A DNA stretch of 64,000 bases from Solwaraspora sp. WMMD1047 (GCF_029626155.1 NZ_JARUBL010000001.1:2542001-2606000); one strand, 5' to 3'; positions 36,828 through 45,154 are shown, numbered from the stretch's first letter. Program-made: numbers and translations. The notes: a model not told the origin generated them from the sequence alone.

Positions 36828-37776
36828 CCAGGAAGTCCGGGTGATCGGGCCTGGACGGGGCCGTCGTTCCCGCCCTGCTCGGCCGCGGGTGTGGGGTAGC
36901 GGCTCCGGTGACGCTGTGGCGGGCGGGATCGTTCCTGCCGTCCAGGCTGACCAAACGGTAGCGCACGGTGCGCCCGTAGCGCACTCCCTGATGCCGTACC
37001 TCCTCGACCAGCCGCACCTCGTCCGCGCCGCCCGCACCTGCATGAGACGCGGCGCGTCGCCCGGCGCAGACGGACTCACCTGGGGCCAGTACCGCAACGG
37101 CATGCACGCCCGCCTGACGGCGCTGGCGGACAGGCTCCGCCACCGGGTGTGGAAGCCGAGCCCACTGCGGACGGTGGACCTCACCACGTACACCGGCAAG
37201 ACGTTCCCGGCCGTGATCCCGACGGTCGAGGACCGGATCGTCCATCGGGCGATGCGCGCGGCGCTCGAGCCCGTCCTGGAACGCCGGATGCTGGCCGACT
37301 GGGTCTCGGGATATCGGCCCGGACGCAATCGGATCACCGCCGTCCGCCAGGCCACCCACCACGTCAACGCCGGTAAACGGTGGGTCGCGGATATCGACGT
37401 TGCCGGCGCGTCCGAGGGCGGCACCGCCGACCAGTTCGTGGACTGGCTCGCCCCGCACGTCGCCGACGGCTCGTTCCTCGCCCTGTTCCGCACCGCGCTG
37501 GACGGCCTGCCCACCCCGTTGGCGCCGGGGTCCGGCCTGTGGCCGGTGCTGTTCCACCTGCGCCTGGCCCACGTCGACCAGCACCTGAACGTCCCGGTGG
37601 TGCGCTTCGCCGACAACTACACCGCGTTCACCCCCGACCGTGACGCGGCGCTGACCGCCTACCGCCAGATCACCGACGCGCTCGCCTCGACAGGGCTACG
37701 ACCGAACACCCGCAAGAGCGCGGTACGGCCACCACACCTCGCGAACCCCGAAGACCTCTTCCTGATCGACGGCTGA
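36808..37776 (+). CDS. reverse-transcriptase-like protein with altered active site
   Basis: 322 residues. Group II/retron-like RT blocks are readable: SPGADGLTW (84-92), VIPTVEDRIVHRAM (136-149), GYRPGRNRITAVRQ (168-181), the motif-A strand VADIDVAG (193-200) with D195/D197, and motif C, where the expected YADD is FADN (267-270). So the first Asp stays and the second is Asn. The protein ends soon after the palm: there is no thumb, maturase or endonuclease domain. The start is uncertain (36808, 36817 or 36841). It is inside the preQ0 operon. Probably not a normal polymerase. Confidence 0.8.
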   Translation: MINVAGDQEVRVIGPGRGRRSRPARPRVWGSGSGDAVAGGIVPAVQADQTVAHGAPVAHSLMPYLLDQPHLVRAARTCMRRGASPGADGLTWGQYRNGMHARLTALADRLRHRVWKPSPLRTVDLTTYTGKTFPAVIPTVEDRIVHRAMRAALEPVLERRMLADWVSGYRPGRNRITAVRQATHHVNAGKRWVADIDVAGASEGGTADQFVDWLAPHVADGSFLALFRTALDGLPTPLAPGSGLWPVLFHLRLAHVDQHLNVPVVRFADNYTAFTPDRDAALTAYRQITDALASTGLRPNTRKSAVRPPHLANPEDLFLIDG

Positions 37777-37793
37777 CACGCCTTGGAGAATCC

Positions 37794-38369
37794 ATGATCG
37801 ACAAGCTGGTGACGCCCCTGCGGTGGCGAGCCGTCGCAGGGGGGACCTGCCGCTACGGCGACACCCAACGGCCCCGCCTGGTCACGGACCTCCTCGTGAC
37901 GATCACGCCGCTGACCCGCGGGCAACTCGGGTGGCCCACCTCGGCCCCGGACCTGCCGGTCACCGGCGTCGACTTCGCCGGGGCCACGGACCTCGCCGCG
38001 CAGCACGGCGGCCGGCTGCCCACCTCCACCGAGTGGGAATGGATCGCAGCCGGCGCCCAGCAACGCCGCTACCCGTGGGGCGACGAGCCCTGGACACCGG
38101 CGCGAGCGAACCTCACCAGCTCCGACACCTCACCGACCGGGCCGGTTCCGGTCCGCAGCCACCCCGACGGCGCCACGCCCGACGGCGTGCATGACCTGGC
38201 AGGCAACGTGTGGGAGTGGACCGCCACCCCCGTCATGGGGCAAGGACATGTGATCCGGGGCGGCTCCTACGCCTCCCGACCCCTCTACGCGCGCTGCACC
38301 TTCCTCAACGCCGCCCCGGACGACCTGCGCTCGCCCGGCATCGGTATCCGGCTGGTGAAGACCCCATGA
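37794..38369 (+). CDS. short FGE/SUMF1-like (C-type-lectin-fold) protein
   Basis: 191 residues, about two thirds of a usual formylglycine-generating enzyme. It has RLPTSTEWEW (74-83), YPWGDE (93-98), GVHDLAGNVWEW (131-142) and RGGSY (155-159). The copper-binding Cys pair of true FGE is missing: only C168 lies in that part. It therefore resembles the non-FGE members of the fold (binding or oxygenase-like proteins, or retroelement target proteins). ATG with GGAGA upstream; directly after the RT-like gene, and overlapping the next gene. Confidence 0.8.
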   Translation: MIDKLVTPLRWRAVAGGTCRYGDTQRPRLVTDLLVTITPLTRGQLGWPTSAPDLPVTGVDFAGATDLAAQHGGRLPTSTEWEWIAAGAQQRRYPWGDEPWTPARANLTSSDTSPTGPVPVRSHPDGATPDGVHDLAGNVWEWTATPVMGQGHVIRGGSYASRPLYARCTFLNAAPDDLRSPGIGIRLVKTP

Positions 38370-38869
38370 AAGACACCACCCCGACCCAGAACCCGACCGT
38401 CACCGCTGCGCCGTTCGGCGCGGACCCGACGAGGCGACTCGTGATCGTCGGATGCAGCGCGGAAAAGCGCACCACAGGGCAGCCGCAACCCGCGCTGGAC
38501 CTCTACGACGGAGGCTGCGTACCCCCGCTACGCGCGCGACTGGGCGACGCGCCGGCCAGGCGAGCGAGGATCCGCATCCTGTCCGCGCAACACGGACTCG
38601 TCACCGCCGACACCCCACTCGCCTGGTACGACCGACCACTCGACGCGCCACGCGCCGCCGAACTACGGTCCGCCGTCCGGCACCGCCTTGTTGCTGAATT
38701 CGACGTGGACGGCACCCCGGAGGAGATTCTGATCATCGCCGAGCCGCTCTACCTCGTACCGCTGGCCGACCTCCTCGCACTACCCGCACGACCACCTATC
38801 CACTGGATACCCGACCACGCCGACGGATGGCCGCACGCCGCCACGATCCTCGACCGGTGGGGATGGTGA
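38366..38869 (+). CDS. DUF6884-like protein
   Basis: 167 residues from the ATG in the previous stop. The core RLVIVGCSAEKRTTGQ, ALDLYDGG and RIRILSAQHGLVTADTPLAW is the pattern of DUF6884-type proteins known from actinobacteria and actinophages. From memory, some phage members are annotated as queuine/deazaguanine transglycosylase-like, which would fit the preQ0 genes here, but I cannot confirm that from this sequence. No metal site is evident. Confidence 0.7.
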   Translation: MKDTTPTQNPTVTAAPFGADPTRRLVIVGCSAEKRTTGQPQPALDLYDGGCVPPLRARLGDAPARRARIRILSAQHGLVTADTPLAWYDRPLDAPRAAELRSAVRHRLVAEFDVDGTPEEILIIAEPLYLVPLADLLALPARPPIHWIPDHADGWPHAATILDRWGW

Positions 38870-39903
38870 CCATGGGCCACACCCTCGCCGACGCGCTGCG
38901 CGAGCGCGGCAACGACTACCGACCCCACATCCAGCGGTTCACCGACCGCACCGCCCTCGACTGGCACGCCCTCACACCACCCGGGCCCGACCGGACCGCC
39001 CGCCTGTCCATCGTCATCCCCACCCACAACAACGCCCACAGCCTCGGTCCGGTCCTCGACGCGCTGGCCGCCGCGAACACCGCCGCCTCGGTCGAGGTGA
39101 TCGTCGTTGACGACGCCTCCACCGACCACACGCCCGCGATCATCGCCGCGCACCACACCGTCGACACCGCCGTCAGGCTGCCCCACCAGGTCGGCGCCGC
39201 CACCGCCCGCAACCTCGGCATCGCGATCGCCGAAGGCGACACCATCGTGCACCTCGACGCCGACATGGTGCTGCCCGACCACGTCCTCGCCGACATCGGC
39301 GCACGCGCCGCAGACGATCTTGTCCTCGTCGGCTTTCGCCACAACATCGCCTACCAACCCGATGCCAGCGGCAGGCCAACACTGCCCCCGGGTGAACCCG
39401 ACCTCGAACAAGACCACCGGGTCAACTGGCGCGCCCCCGCCAACCAGCCGATGTTCTACAGCGGCCAAACCTACACACGCCCCATCCACGGGCGTCCTCT
39501 CGACCACACCCGCGACTGGATCGACCTCGGCAACGCAGCCATCTACCACGACTGGGACCTACCCCGGATGGTCGTCACCGCACTCGTCGCTGTGCCCCGG
39601 GCGGTGGCACTCGACGTCGGCGGCTTCGACACCGGCTTCGGCATCGGCTGGAGCACCGAGGACACCCACCTCGGCGCGGCACTCATCGCCGCCGGCTGCA
39701 CAGTCGTCCCCCTGCGCCAAGCCCGCGGCTACCACCTCGACCCACCCCACCCCGGCGACGCGTGGAAAGCCAAATTCGCCACCGCCGCGCCGCGCGTCGC
39801 GTACTACCGGCGGCTGCTGGCTCAGCCACCGCCAACCGGCCGCCGCGCCGCGTTCCGCGCCGCCACCCACCAGCTGCTCGCCCGGACCCGGAGGCTGCGA
39901 TGA
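38866..39903 (+). CDS. family 2 glycosyltransferase
   Basis: 345 residues. GT-A fold: LSIVIPTHNNAHSLGPVLDA (about 43-62), VEVIVVDDASTDHTPAI, GAATARNLGIAIAEGD and the metal-binding HLDADM (DxD). C-terminal acceptor region with VGGFDTGFGIGWSTEDTHLG. Start GTG 38866 or ATG 38872. Coupled at both ends. It transfers a sugar from a nucleotide donor; acceptor unknown. Confidence 0.88.
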   Translation: MTMGHTLADALRERGNDYRPHIQRFTDRTALDWHALTPPGPDRTARLSIVIPTHNNAHSLGPVLDALAAANTAASVEVIVVDDASTDHTPAIIAAHHTVDTAVRLPHQVGAATARNLGIAIAEGDTIVHLDADMVLPDHVLADIGARAADDLVLVGFRHNIAYQPDASGRPTLPPGEPDLEQDHRVNWRAPANQPMFYSGQTYTRPIHGRPLDHTRDWIDLGNAAIYHDWDLPRMVVTALVAVPRAVALDVGGFDTGFGIGWSTEDTHLGAALIAAGCTVVPLRQARGYHLDPPHPGDAWKAKFATAAPRVAYYRRLLAQPPPTGRRAAFRAATHQLLARTRRLR

Positions 39904-40832
39904 GGCGGACCTTCGGCGCCCACGGCCACCTCATCCACGACCCGGCAACCGGCCTCACCCACCGTGCACCCCGCCCGGCGCCACCCGGACGCCTCACCCT
40001 TGACGACCGCGACGTCACCACCTGGCCGATCGCCCCACCCGCAAAACAGAACCGGAGCACACCGCTGAGCATCTGCTGGTCCCCGCTGGTGCGCTGCAAC
40101 CTGCACTGCCCCCAATGCCTCGACGACACCAGCCTCCCCGAAGCGGGCCGGCCGGAACGGCACCGCATTGCCGGTGTCCTCGCCGACGCTGACATCCTCG
40201 GCATCGACATCTCCGGCGGCGAACCACTCCTGCTACCCGATCTCGCCGACCTCGCCCGCACCGTGACCGCAGGCGGCAAAGCGGCGCTCTCGGTCACCAC
40301 GAACGGCTGGCACCTCGCCCGCCGCGCCGACGAACTCGCCGAGGTCATCGACGCGATCCGGGTCAGCCTCGACGGCCCCGACCCGCACAGCCACGACACC
40401 ATCCGCGGCGCGGGCAGCTTCACCCGCGCCATCGACGGCATCCACGCAGCTCGCGCCGCCGGCCTGACCGTACAGACACAGATGGTCCTCATGAACTCCA
40501 CGAAGACACACGCGCAACGCGCGATCGACCTCGCCGCACACCTCGGCGTTGGGGGAGTGACCTTCCTGCAGATGCTCCCCATCGGCGCCGCAGCGGACCT
40601 GACCGCAGAGATGCTCACCGACGCGGAAGCGACCGACATCCTCAACCGCCTCGACGCCCCACCCGACCTGCGAGTACGCCTACGGAGCCGTGAGGCCGCC
40701 AGCGGGTTCACCGTCATCCGCGCCGACGGCCGCGTCTGGCGCAACTCCCCACACGCCGCGCAGATCACCGGCCTGCGCCCGCTACACCAGGCCACGGACC
40801 TCACCCTGACCGGGAAGGACGGATCAGCATGA
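39900..40832 (+). CDS. radical SAM protein
   Basis: 310 residues. The cluster motif is C66-x3-C70-x2-C73 (VRCNLHCPQCLDD), then GIDISGGEPLLLPDLADLAR (GGE motif) and LSVTTNGWHLA. The organisation resembles MoaA/SPASM-type enzymes, but no C-terminal auxiliary Cys cluster is seen. Product unknown. ATG inside the glycosyltransferase stop; overlaps the phosphoribosyltransferase by 4 bp. Confidence 0.88.
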   Translation: MRRTFGAHGHLIHDPATGLTHRAPRPAPPGRLTLDDRDVTTWPIAPPAKQNRSTPLSICWSPLVRCNLHCPQCLDDTSLPEAGRPERHRIAGVLADADILGIDISGGEPLLLPDLADLARTVTAGGKAALSVTTNGWHLARRADELAEVIDAIRVSLDGPDPHSHDTIRGAGSFTRAIDGIHAARAAGLTVQTQMVLMNSTKTHAQRAIDLAAHLGVGGVTFLQMLPIGAAADLTAEMLTDAEATDILNRLDAPPDLRVRLRSREAASGFTVIRADGRVWRNSPHAAQITGLRPLHQATDLTLTGKDGSA

Positions 40833-41404
40833 ACCACCACCCGGCCCACCCACAACGCGTCTTCGCCCATCAACGGATCCTGCGACTCACCCAGGACGTC
40901 TTCCAGCACGGCGCCCGGATGCTGGCCGAGGCCGCCACCGACCGGATCGGAAACATCACCGCCGTCGTCGGGATCGCCAACGGCGGCCTCACCCCGGCCG
41001 CCACCATCGCCCACGCCCTGCGGACACCGACCTACCAGGTCACAGCGAAGCACAACACCACCGACGACCCCTACCACCAAGCCACCGGAACGGTGAGCCA
41101 CGACCTGCACCCGCTCGTCGTACGGCTACGCGGCCGACGGCTACACGGCAACGTCCTACTCGTCGACGACATCAGCGGCAGCGGAGCCACCTTCACCACG
41201 CTGCTACCCGCCCTCGCCCCGCACCTAGCCGCCACCTGCACCGTTCACACCGCAGCCCTCTGCCGCAACACCGGCTCCGACCACAACCCCCGCCTCTGGC
41301 TCTGGGACGTCAACGACTGGGTGCGCTTCCCATGGGAACACCCCATCCCGCACGGCCACCCGATCGAAGACCTCACCCTCCCGCACCGAGTACAACCCGC
41401 ATGA
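40829..41404 (+). CDS. phosphoribosyltransferase
   Basis: 191 residues, type I PRTase. The PRPP-binding loop is NVLLVDDISGSGATF (108-122); GIANGGLTPAATIAHAL is the flexible N-terminal part, and the C-terminus has DWVRFPWEHP as in xanthine/guanine-type PRTases. It could attach ribose-5-phosphate to a purine or to preQ0, as PRTases in 7-deazapurine nucleoside clusters do. The base preference is not readable. Confidence 0.85.
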   Translation: MNHHPAHPQRVFAHQRILRLTQDVFQHGARMLAEAATDRIGNITAVVGIANGGLTPAATIAHALRTPTYQVTAKHNTTDDPYHQATGTVSHDLHPLVVRLRGRRLHGNVLLVDDISGSGATFTTLLPALAPHLAATCTVHTAALCRNTGSDHNPRLWLWDVNDWVRFPWEHPIPHGHPIEDLTLPHRVQPA

Positions 41405-42501
41405 CCGCCATCGCCTTCGTCCTGGCGTCCTGGCGACCCGACGCCCCCGCCGGAATGGAACGCGCCGTCGCCGCCACCGCCGCCGGCCTCCGCGCCCTCG
41501 GACACCACCCCGTCATCATCACCGCCGACCCCACCGCCGGCACCAGCTACACCGGCATCCCGATAGCGCACATCAACGCCCTACACATCCCCACCCCGAC
41601 CACCGACGACACCCTCCGCACCGCCATCAACCAAGCCGCCAAACCGCTACAACACGAACTACTCGCGATCTACAGCCGCCACCAGGTCGACATCGCCATC
41701 TACGTCGACGGGCTCTGGGGACTCGGCCGGGTCATGCCCACCAACGCCCCCAGCCGCCGGATCCTCGCTATCCACGTCGTCGGCCACGACGCCGACCTCC
41801 ACGCCGCGCTCGCCCGCCACCCCACCGCGGTCATCGCCCCGTCCACCGTCGTCCTGCACCGCGCCACAGCCCGGGGCTACGACACCACACGATGGCGAGT
41901 CGTCCCCAACCCGCTGCTGACCGACCCCGCCGCCCCCGACACCGAACACCGCGAACACCTCCGCCAACAAGCCCCGATCAAGATCCTCGCCCGACTCGGA
42001 CCCGAGAAAGGCGTCCACGAACTCCTCACCGCCACGCCCCCCATCCACCGGCCCACTCACGTCGCCCTCGCCGACGCCGGATTCGAACCGCAAGCCGGAG
42101 ACCAGACCCGTCTCCTGCAAGCCTGCCGCGCCGAAGCGGCCACACACCGCCAGCTCACGATCCTTCCCGGCCTACCATGGCGCTCAACAGCAGGCTGGCT
42201 CGCCGACGCCAGCGCCGTCATCGTCCCCTCCCTGGCCGAAACATTCGGCCTGGTCGCCCTCGAAGCCCTCTCCGGCGGCACACCCGTCATCGCCTACGAC
42301 GTGGACAACCTGCCCGCACTCATCGGACAAGGCGGAGTCGTCGTACCCCGCCCACACGGACCAGGAGCACTGTGGCGAGCCGCCCACGATCTGCTCGCAG
42401 ACCCGGTAACGTACGGCCGAACCTCACGGGCCGGCTACTACCTTTCGCGGGACTATCGGCCCGCCCAGATCGCTGACCTGCTCGTGAAGGTGGTGAGCTG
42501 A
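41401..42501 (+). CDS. family 4 (GT-B) glycosyltransferase
   Basis: 366 residues. N-terminal GT-B half (FVLASWRPDAPAGMERAVAA), donor half with RLGPEKGVHELL, and the E-x7-E signature VPSLAETFGLVALEALSGGT followed by PVIAYDVDNLPALI. ATG in the preceding stop. It uses a nucleotide sugar; partner of the GT2 in the same operon. Confidence 0.88.
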   Translation: MTAIAFVLASWRPDAPAGMERAVAATAAGLRALGHHPVIITADPTAGTSYTGIPIAHINALHIPTPTTDDTLRTAINQAAKPLQHELLAIYSRHQVDIAIYVDGLWGLGRVMPTNAPSRRILAIHVVGHDADLHAALARHPTAVIAPSTVVLHRATARGYDTTRWRVVPNPLLTDPAAPDTEHREHLRQQAPIKILARLGPEKGVHELLTATPPIHRPTHVALADAGFEPQAGDQTRLLQACRAEAATHRQLTILPGLPWRSTAGWLADASAVIVPSLAETFGLVALEALSGGTPVIAYDVDNLPALIGQGGVVVPRPHGPGALWRAAHDLLADPVTYGRTSRAGYYLSRDYRPAQIADLLVKVVS

Positions 42502-43412
42502 TGGGCGGTCACCCGCGCATCCAGCAACACATGCTCCCGATAGCCGACGCCGCACCCCCAGACGACCGACCGCCGCCGCTGCTCCTCGTCGACGGCCACA
42601 ACCTCCTCTGGGGAGCCACCTTCGGCTTCCCCGCCCCGATCTACTCCCGCGACAAAACCCGCACCCTCACCGGCCTGTTCGCGTTCTTCGCGCTGCTACG
42701 CGTCGCCGTACGCAACGAGGTACCCGGCGGCCGACCCGAGATCATCGTCGTCTTCGACGGCGAACACGGCAGCACTGCACGCAAAGCAGAACACGACGGC
42801 TACAAGGCAAACCGACCCACCGACGCCGCAGCCCTCGAACCACTCCAATACCTGCCCGACGTCCGCCGAGGCCTCGACAACCACGGCATCAAATGGATCG
42901 AAATCGACCACGAGGAAGCCGACGACGTGATCGCCACCCTCGTCGCCGCCACACCACCTCCGCGACCCGTGCTGATCATGTCCCGAGACCGTGACTACTA
43001 CCAGCTCGTTACCGAACGCGTCCTCGTCCTCAACACCAGATTCCGCGCCGGCAAGCGCCATGTTGACCCGGCCCAGGTGTACGAACGGCACCAGGTCACA
43101 CCCGCCCAATGGGCCGACTTCCGCGCCCTAGCCGGCGACCCCGCCGACGAAATCCCCGGCATCCCCGGCATCGGCGCCAAAACCGCAGCAACGCTCCTCA
43201 CGGACGGCCTCACCCTCGACGACCTACCTCAATCCGGACGCCTCACTACCGGACGCGGCCGAACCGTCGCCGCACAACTCGACATCGCCATCAAATGGCG
43301 CACCATGATCCGCCTCAACCCCACCGTAGCCCTACCACTAATCCCGACCGCCATACCAAGCCCGGCACTGCCGGCACCCGCCCAGATCGTGGAAGAACTC
43401 GGCCTGTGGTAG
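42501..43412 (+). CDS. 5'-3' exonuclease (FEN-like)
   Basis: 303 residues. PIN/FEN catalytic residues: LLLVDGHNLLWG (first Asp), IIVVFDGEHGSTARK, DHEEADDVIATLVA, LIMSRDRDYYQL, and the helix-hairpin-helix DEIPGIPGIGAKTAATLL. It is like the N-terminal domain of Pol I but stands alone, in a biosynthetic operon. ATG overlaps the GT4 stop by 1 bp. Confidence 0.88.
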   Translation: MGGHPRIQQHMLPIADAAPPDDRPPPLLLVDGHNLLWGATFGFPAPIYSRDKTRTLTGLFAFFALLRVAVRNEVPGGRPEIIVVFDGEHGSTARKAEHDGYKANRPTDAAALEPLQYLPDVRRGLDNHGIKWIEIDHEEADDVIATLVAATPPPRPVLIMSRDRDYYQLVTERVLVLNTRFRAGKRHVDPAQVYERHQVTPAQWADFRALAGDPADEIPGIPGIGAKTAATLLTDGLTLDDLPQSGRLTTGRGRTVAAQLDIAIKWRTMIRLNPTVALPLIPTAIPSPALPAPAQIVEELGLW

Positions 43413-44023
43413 CCGCCCCGTCCATTATGACCATCATGGCCCACGCCGACGACGCCGAACTGTGGGCAGGAGGAACTCTTGCGCGCCACGCCCGAGACGG
43501 CTGGGAGATTACCATCGTCACGCCCCGCCATGACGAAACACGCGACGACGAAGCCGAGGCAGGAGCCACGGTTCTCGGCGCCCAACTCCGTCAACTCGAC
43601 TACCTAACCATCGAGGCCATCCAGACAGTCCTGAAAGAAAGTCAACCCGCTGTGGTGATCACTCACCCAACAGACGACATACACCCCGAGCATCAGCACG
43701 CCGCCCACGCTGTGCTCGCAGCAATCCCCGAGATCGTGATTTCTGCCGGCCGCCCACAACGCCTATATACCTCTGACGGCTACAACAACCTCAACAGACT
43801 CGGCCATCCCCTTTACCTACCCGCCATCATCGATATCACCGAGACATTCGAAATCAAAATGCGTGCATTACGATGCCATCGGTCTCAACCGATCAATGAA
43901 CACTTCGGCCCCATGACTGAGGCGCTCGGTAGGTTGCACGGACAGCGGATAGGCGTCCGGCATGCCGAAGCATTCCGGCCAATTCCGATTCTCGGCCGCC
44001 TGTTCCCGGCCATCGGTCTCTAG
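43406..44023 (+). CDS. PIG-L family deacetylase
   Basis: 205 residues from GTG 43406 (ATG 43427 is the alternative). The zinc motif AHADDAELWAGGT corresponds to HPDDAEL of the LmbE/MshB family, and THPTDDIHPEHQHAAHAV gives the second His group. These enzymes remove acetyl from N-acetylglucosamine-type sugars, so it may act on the sugar added by the GT genes. Last gene of the operon. Confidence 0.85.
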   Translation: MVAAPSIMTIMAHADDAELWAGGTLARHARDGWEITIVTPRHDETRDDEAEAGATVLGAQLRQLDYLTIEAIQTVLKESQPAVVITHPTDDIHPEHQHAAHAVLAAIPEIVISAGRPQRLYTSDGYNNLNRLGHPLYLPAIIDITETFEIKMRALRCHRSQPINEHFGPMTEALGRLHGQRIGVRHAEAFRPIPILGRLFPAIGL

Positions 44024-44525
44024 TTGTTCTAACGCGAATTGTCACCGGCGCCGAAATTCCATACCATGTTTTGCTCCGCAGTCGAACCACCTCCGATCGC
44101 GGAAACGGCCAACAGTCGACGGAGTCGAATTGCTCAACATCGCGTTAGTCCGGTCACTCGGTACCGGTACTGCGGCAGCGAGATCCCCCCAGGCCCTGGG
44201 CGGCATCGAACTACGCCTCACGGCGGTCGTGGAGGGGCCCGCTGCGGGGTCCGGCGCGGCGGTTCGGCGAGCGGCCTGGGGAAAACGGACCAGGGCAATC
44301 CCTACACCACGGCCCAGGCCGACTCAACCAAACGGCTATCTCTACTCGGGTCTACCGGATAGGCGATATGTTGCCGACGGACATGGTGTCCGTCTCGGTT
44401 GCCCCAAGTTGATCAAAAAATATATGAATGAAAGTCGCATAGAAAGCCCAGGGTTTTGTGGCTAAGTCCGTTGCGTAACCAGAGTGCCGATCGTGTCGTT
44501 AGAGGGAGGTAGCGTACAGACCTCT
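44024..44525. other. 500-bp gap after the preQ0 operon
   Basis: No supported gene. An AT-rich stretch at 44408-44445 stands out from the GC-rich surroundings and may hold a promoter for the 44526 gene. GGAGGT lies about 15 bp before ATG 44526. Short frames on either strand here are without motifs. Confidence 0.4.
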
Positions 44526-44993
44526 ATGGAGATCATCGATGACCCCCTGCGTTTGTACCCCCATCACCCCGATCCAGAGGTCGAGAGGGTGTTCGCGATC
44601 CTGTACGTCCGTGGGTTCACCTTCGAAGTTCACTCGAAGAGCTGCGACGTGATCTGCCCATGCAAGGAGCACTCTCGGCAGGCCCACTTCAAACCCACCA
44701 ATCCTTTGGACTACGGCCAGCAATTGTTGAGGTGGGCACGGAAACTCCGGTGTTGGCCAGAAATGAGGGACGGGAAACTGTCATGCGGGTTCGCGTCACG
44801 TTGCAGGTCGCCCCGAGCGATCGGCCCGAGGGGCGAATACCCGCAGACCGGCTCCGGAAAGAAGCCAACCGCATCCTGGAGGCGCTACTCCTCGCAGAGG
44901 AGGCAGGGGATCTTGAAAACGTCTCCACCGAGACCGATGCATCAGAAAGTTCGATCACGGCTGAAGCGGCCATCCCGCCTGCAACCGACATAG
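44526..44993 (+). CDS. hypothetical protein, 3' end probably read-through
   Basis: The first 85 residues look like a real small protein (LRLYPHHPDPEVERVFAILY, a SCDVICPCKE Cys group). After about residue 86 the composition changes to Ser/Arg/Pro-rich and the frame overlaps the next gene by 211 bp, as expected when the natural stop has been lost just before 44783. Possibly a two-gene unit with the 111-residue protein. No family recognised. Confidence 0.5.
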   Translation: MEIIDDPLRLYPHHPDPEVERVFAILYVRGFTFEVHSKSCDVICPCKEHSRQAHFKPTNPLDYGQQLLRWARKLRCWPEMRDGKLSCGFASRCRSPRAIGPRGEYPQTGSGKKPTASWRRYSSQRRQGILKTSPPRPMHQKVRSRLKRPSRLQPT

Positions 44994-45118
44994 AGGTTGC
45001 GAGCGAACTCCTTACTTCGCTGTTGTTGGAGGCGGCGGTCGCCCCTGACGGAGACGCACAAGTTGCATGCCAGCTAACTTACGAGGTGCGCGGTTCGGAG
45101 ACTGAGGTATTGGAGTGA
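44783..45118 (+). CDS. hypothetical acidic protein
   Basis: 111 residues from ATG 44783: MRVRVTLQVAPSDRPEGRIP, then a helical acidic middle (NRILEALLLAEEAGDLENVS) and a beta-like end (DAQVACQLTYEVRG). No family. It is immediately downstream of, and overlapped by, the 44526 frame. Confidence 0.55.
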   Translation: MRVRVTLQVAPSDRPEGRIPADRLRKEANRILEALLLAEEAGDLENVSTETDASESSITAEAAIPPATDIEVASELLTSLLLEAAVAPDGDAQVACQLTYEVRGSETEVLE

Positions 45119-45154
45119 ACGCTTGTCCCGCGAGACGTGCCCAGCGCCACTCCT

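Noticed and set aside
36808-38369. active diversity-generating retroelement
   Set aside because: No template repeat seen by eye and the RT lacks the second motif-C Asp; kept only as a distant similarity.
37794-38369. functional formylglycine-generating enzyme
   Set aside because: The Cys pair needed for copper binding and catalysis is absent and no sulfatase gene is nearby.
39683-41110. 475-codon minus-strand ORF
   Set aside because: Antisense to glycosyltransferase, radical-SAM and PRTase genes with complete motifs.
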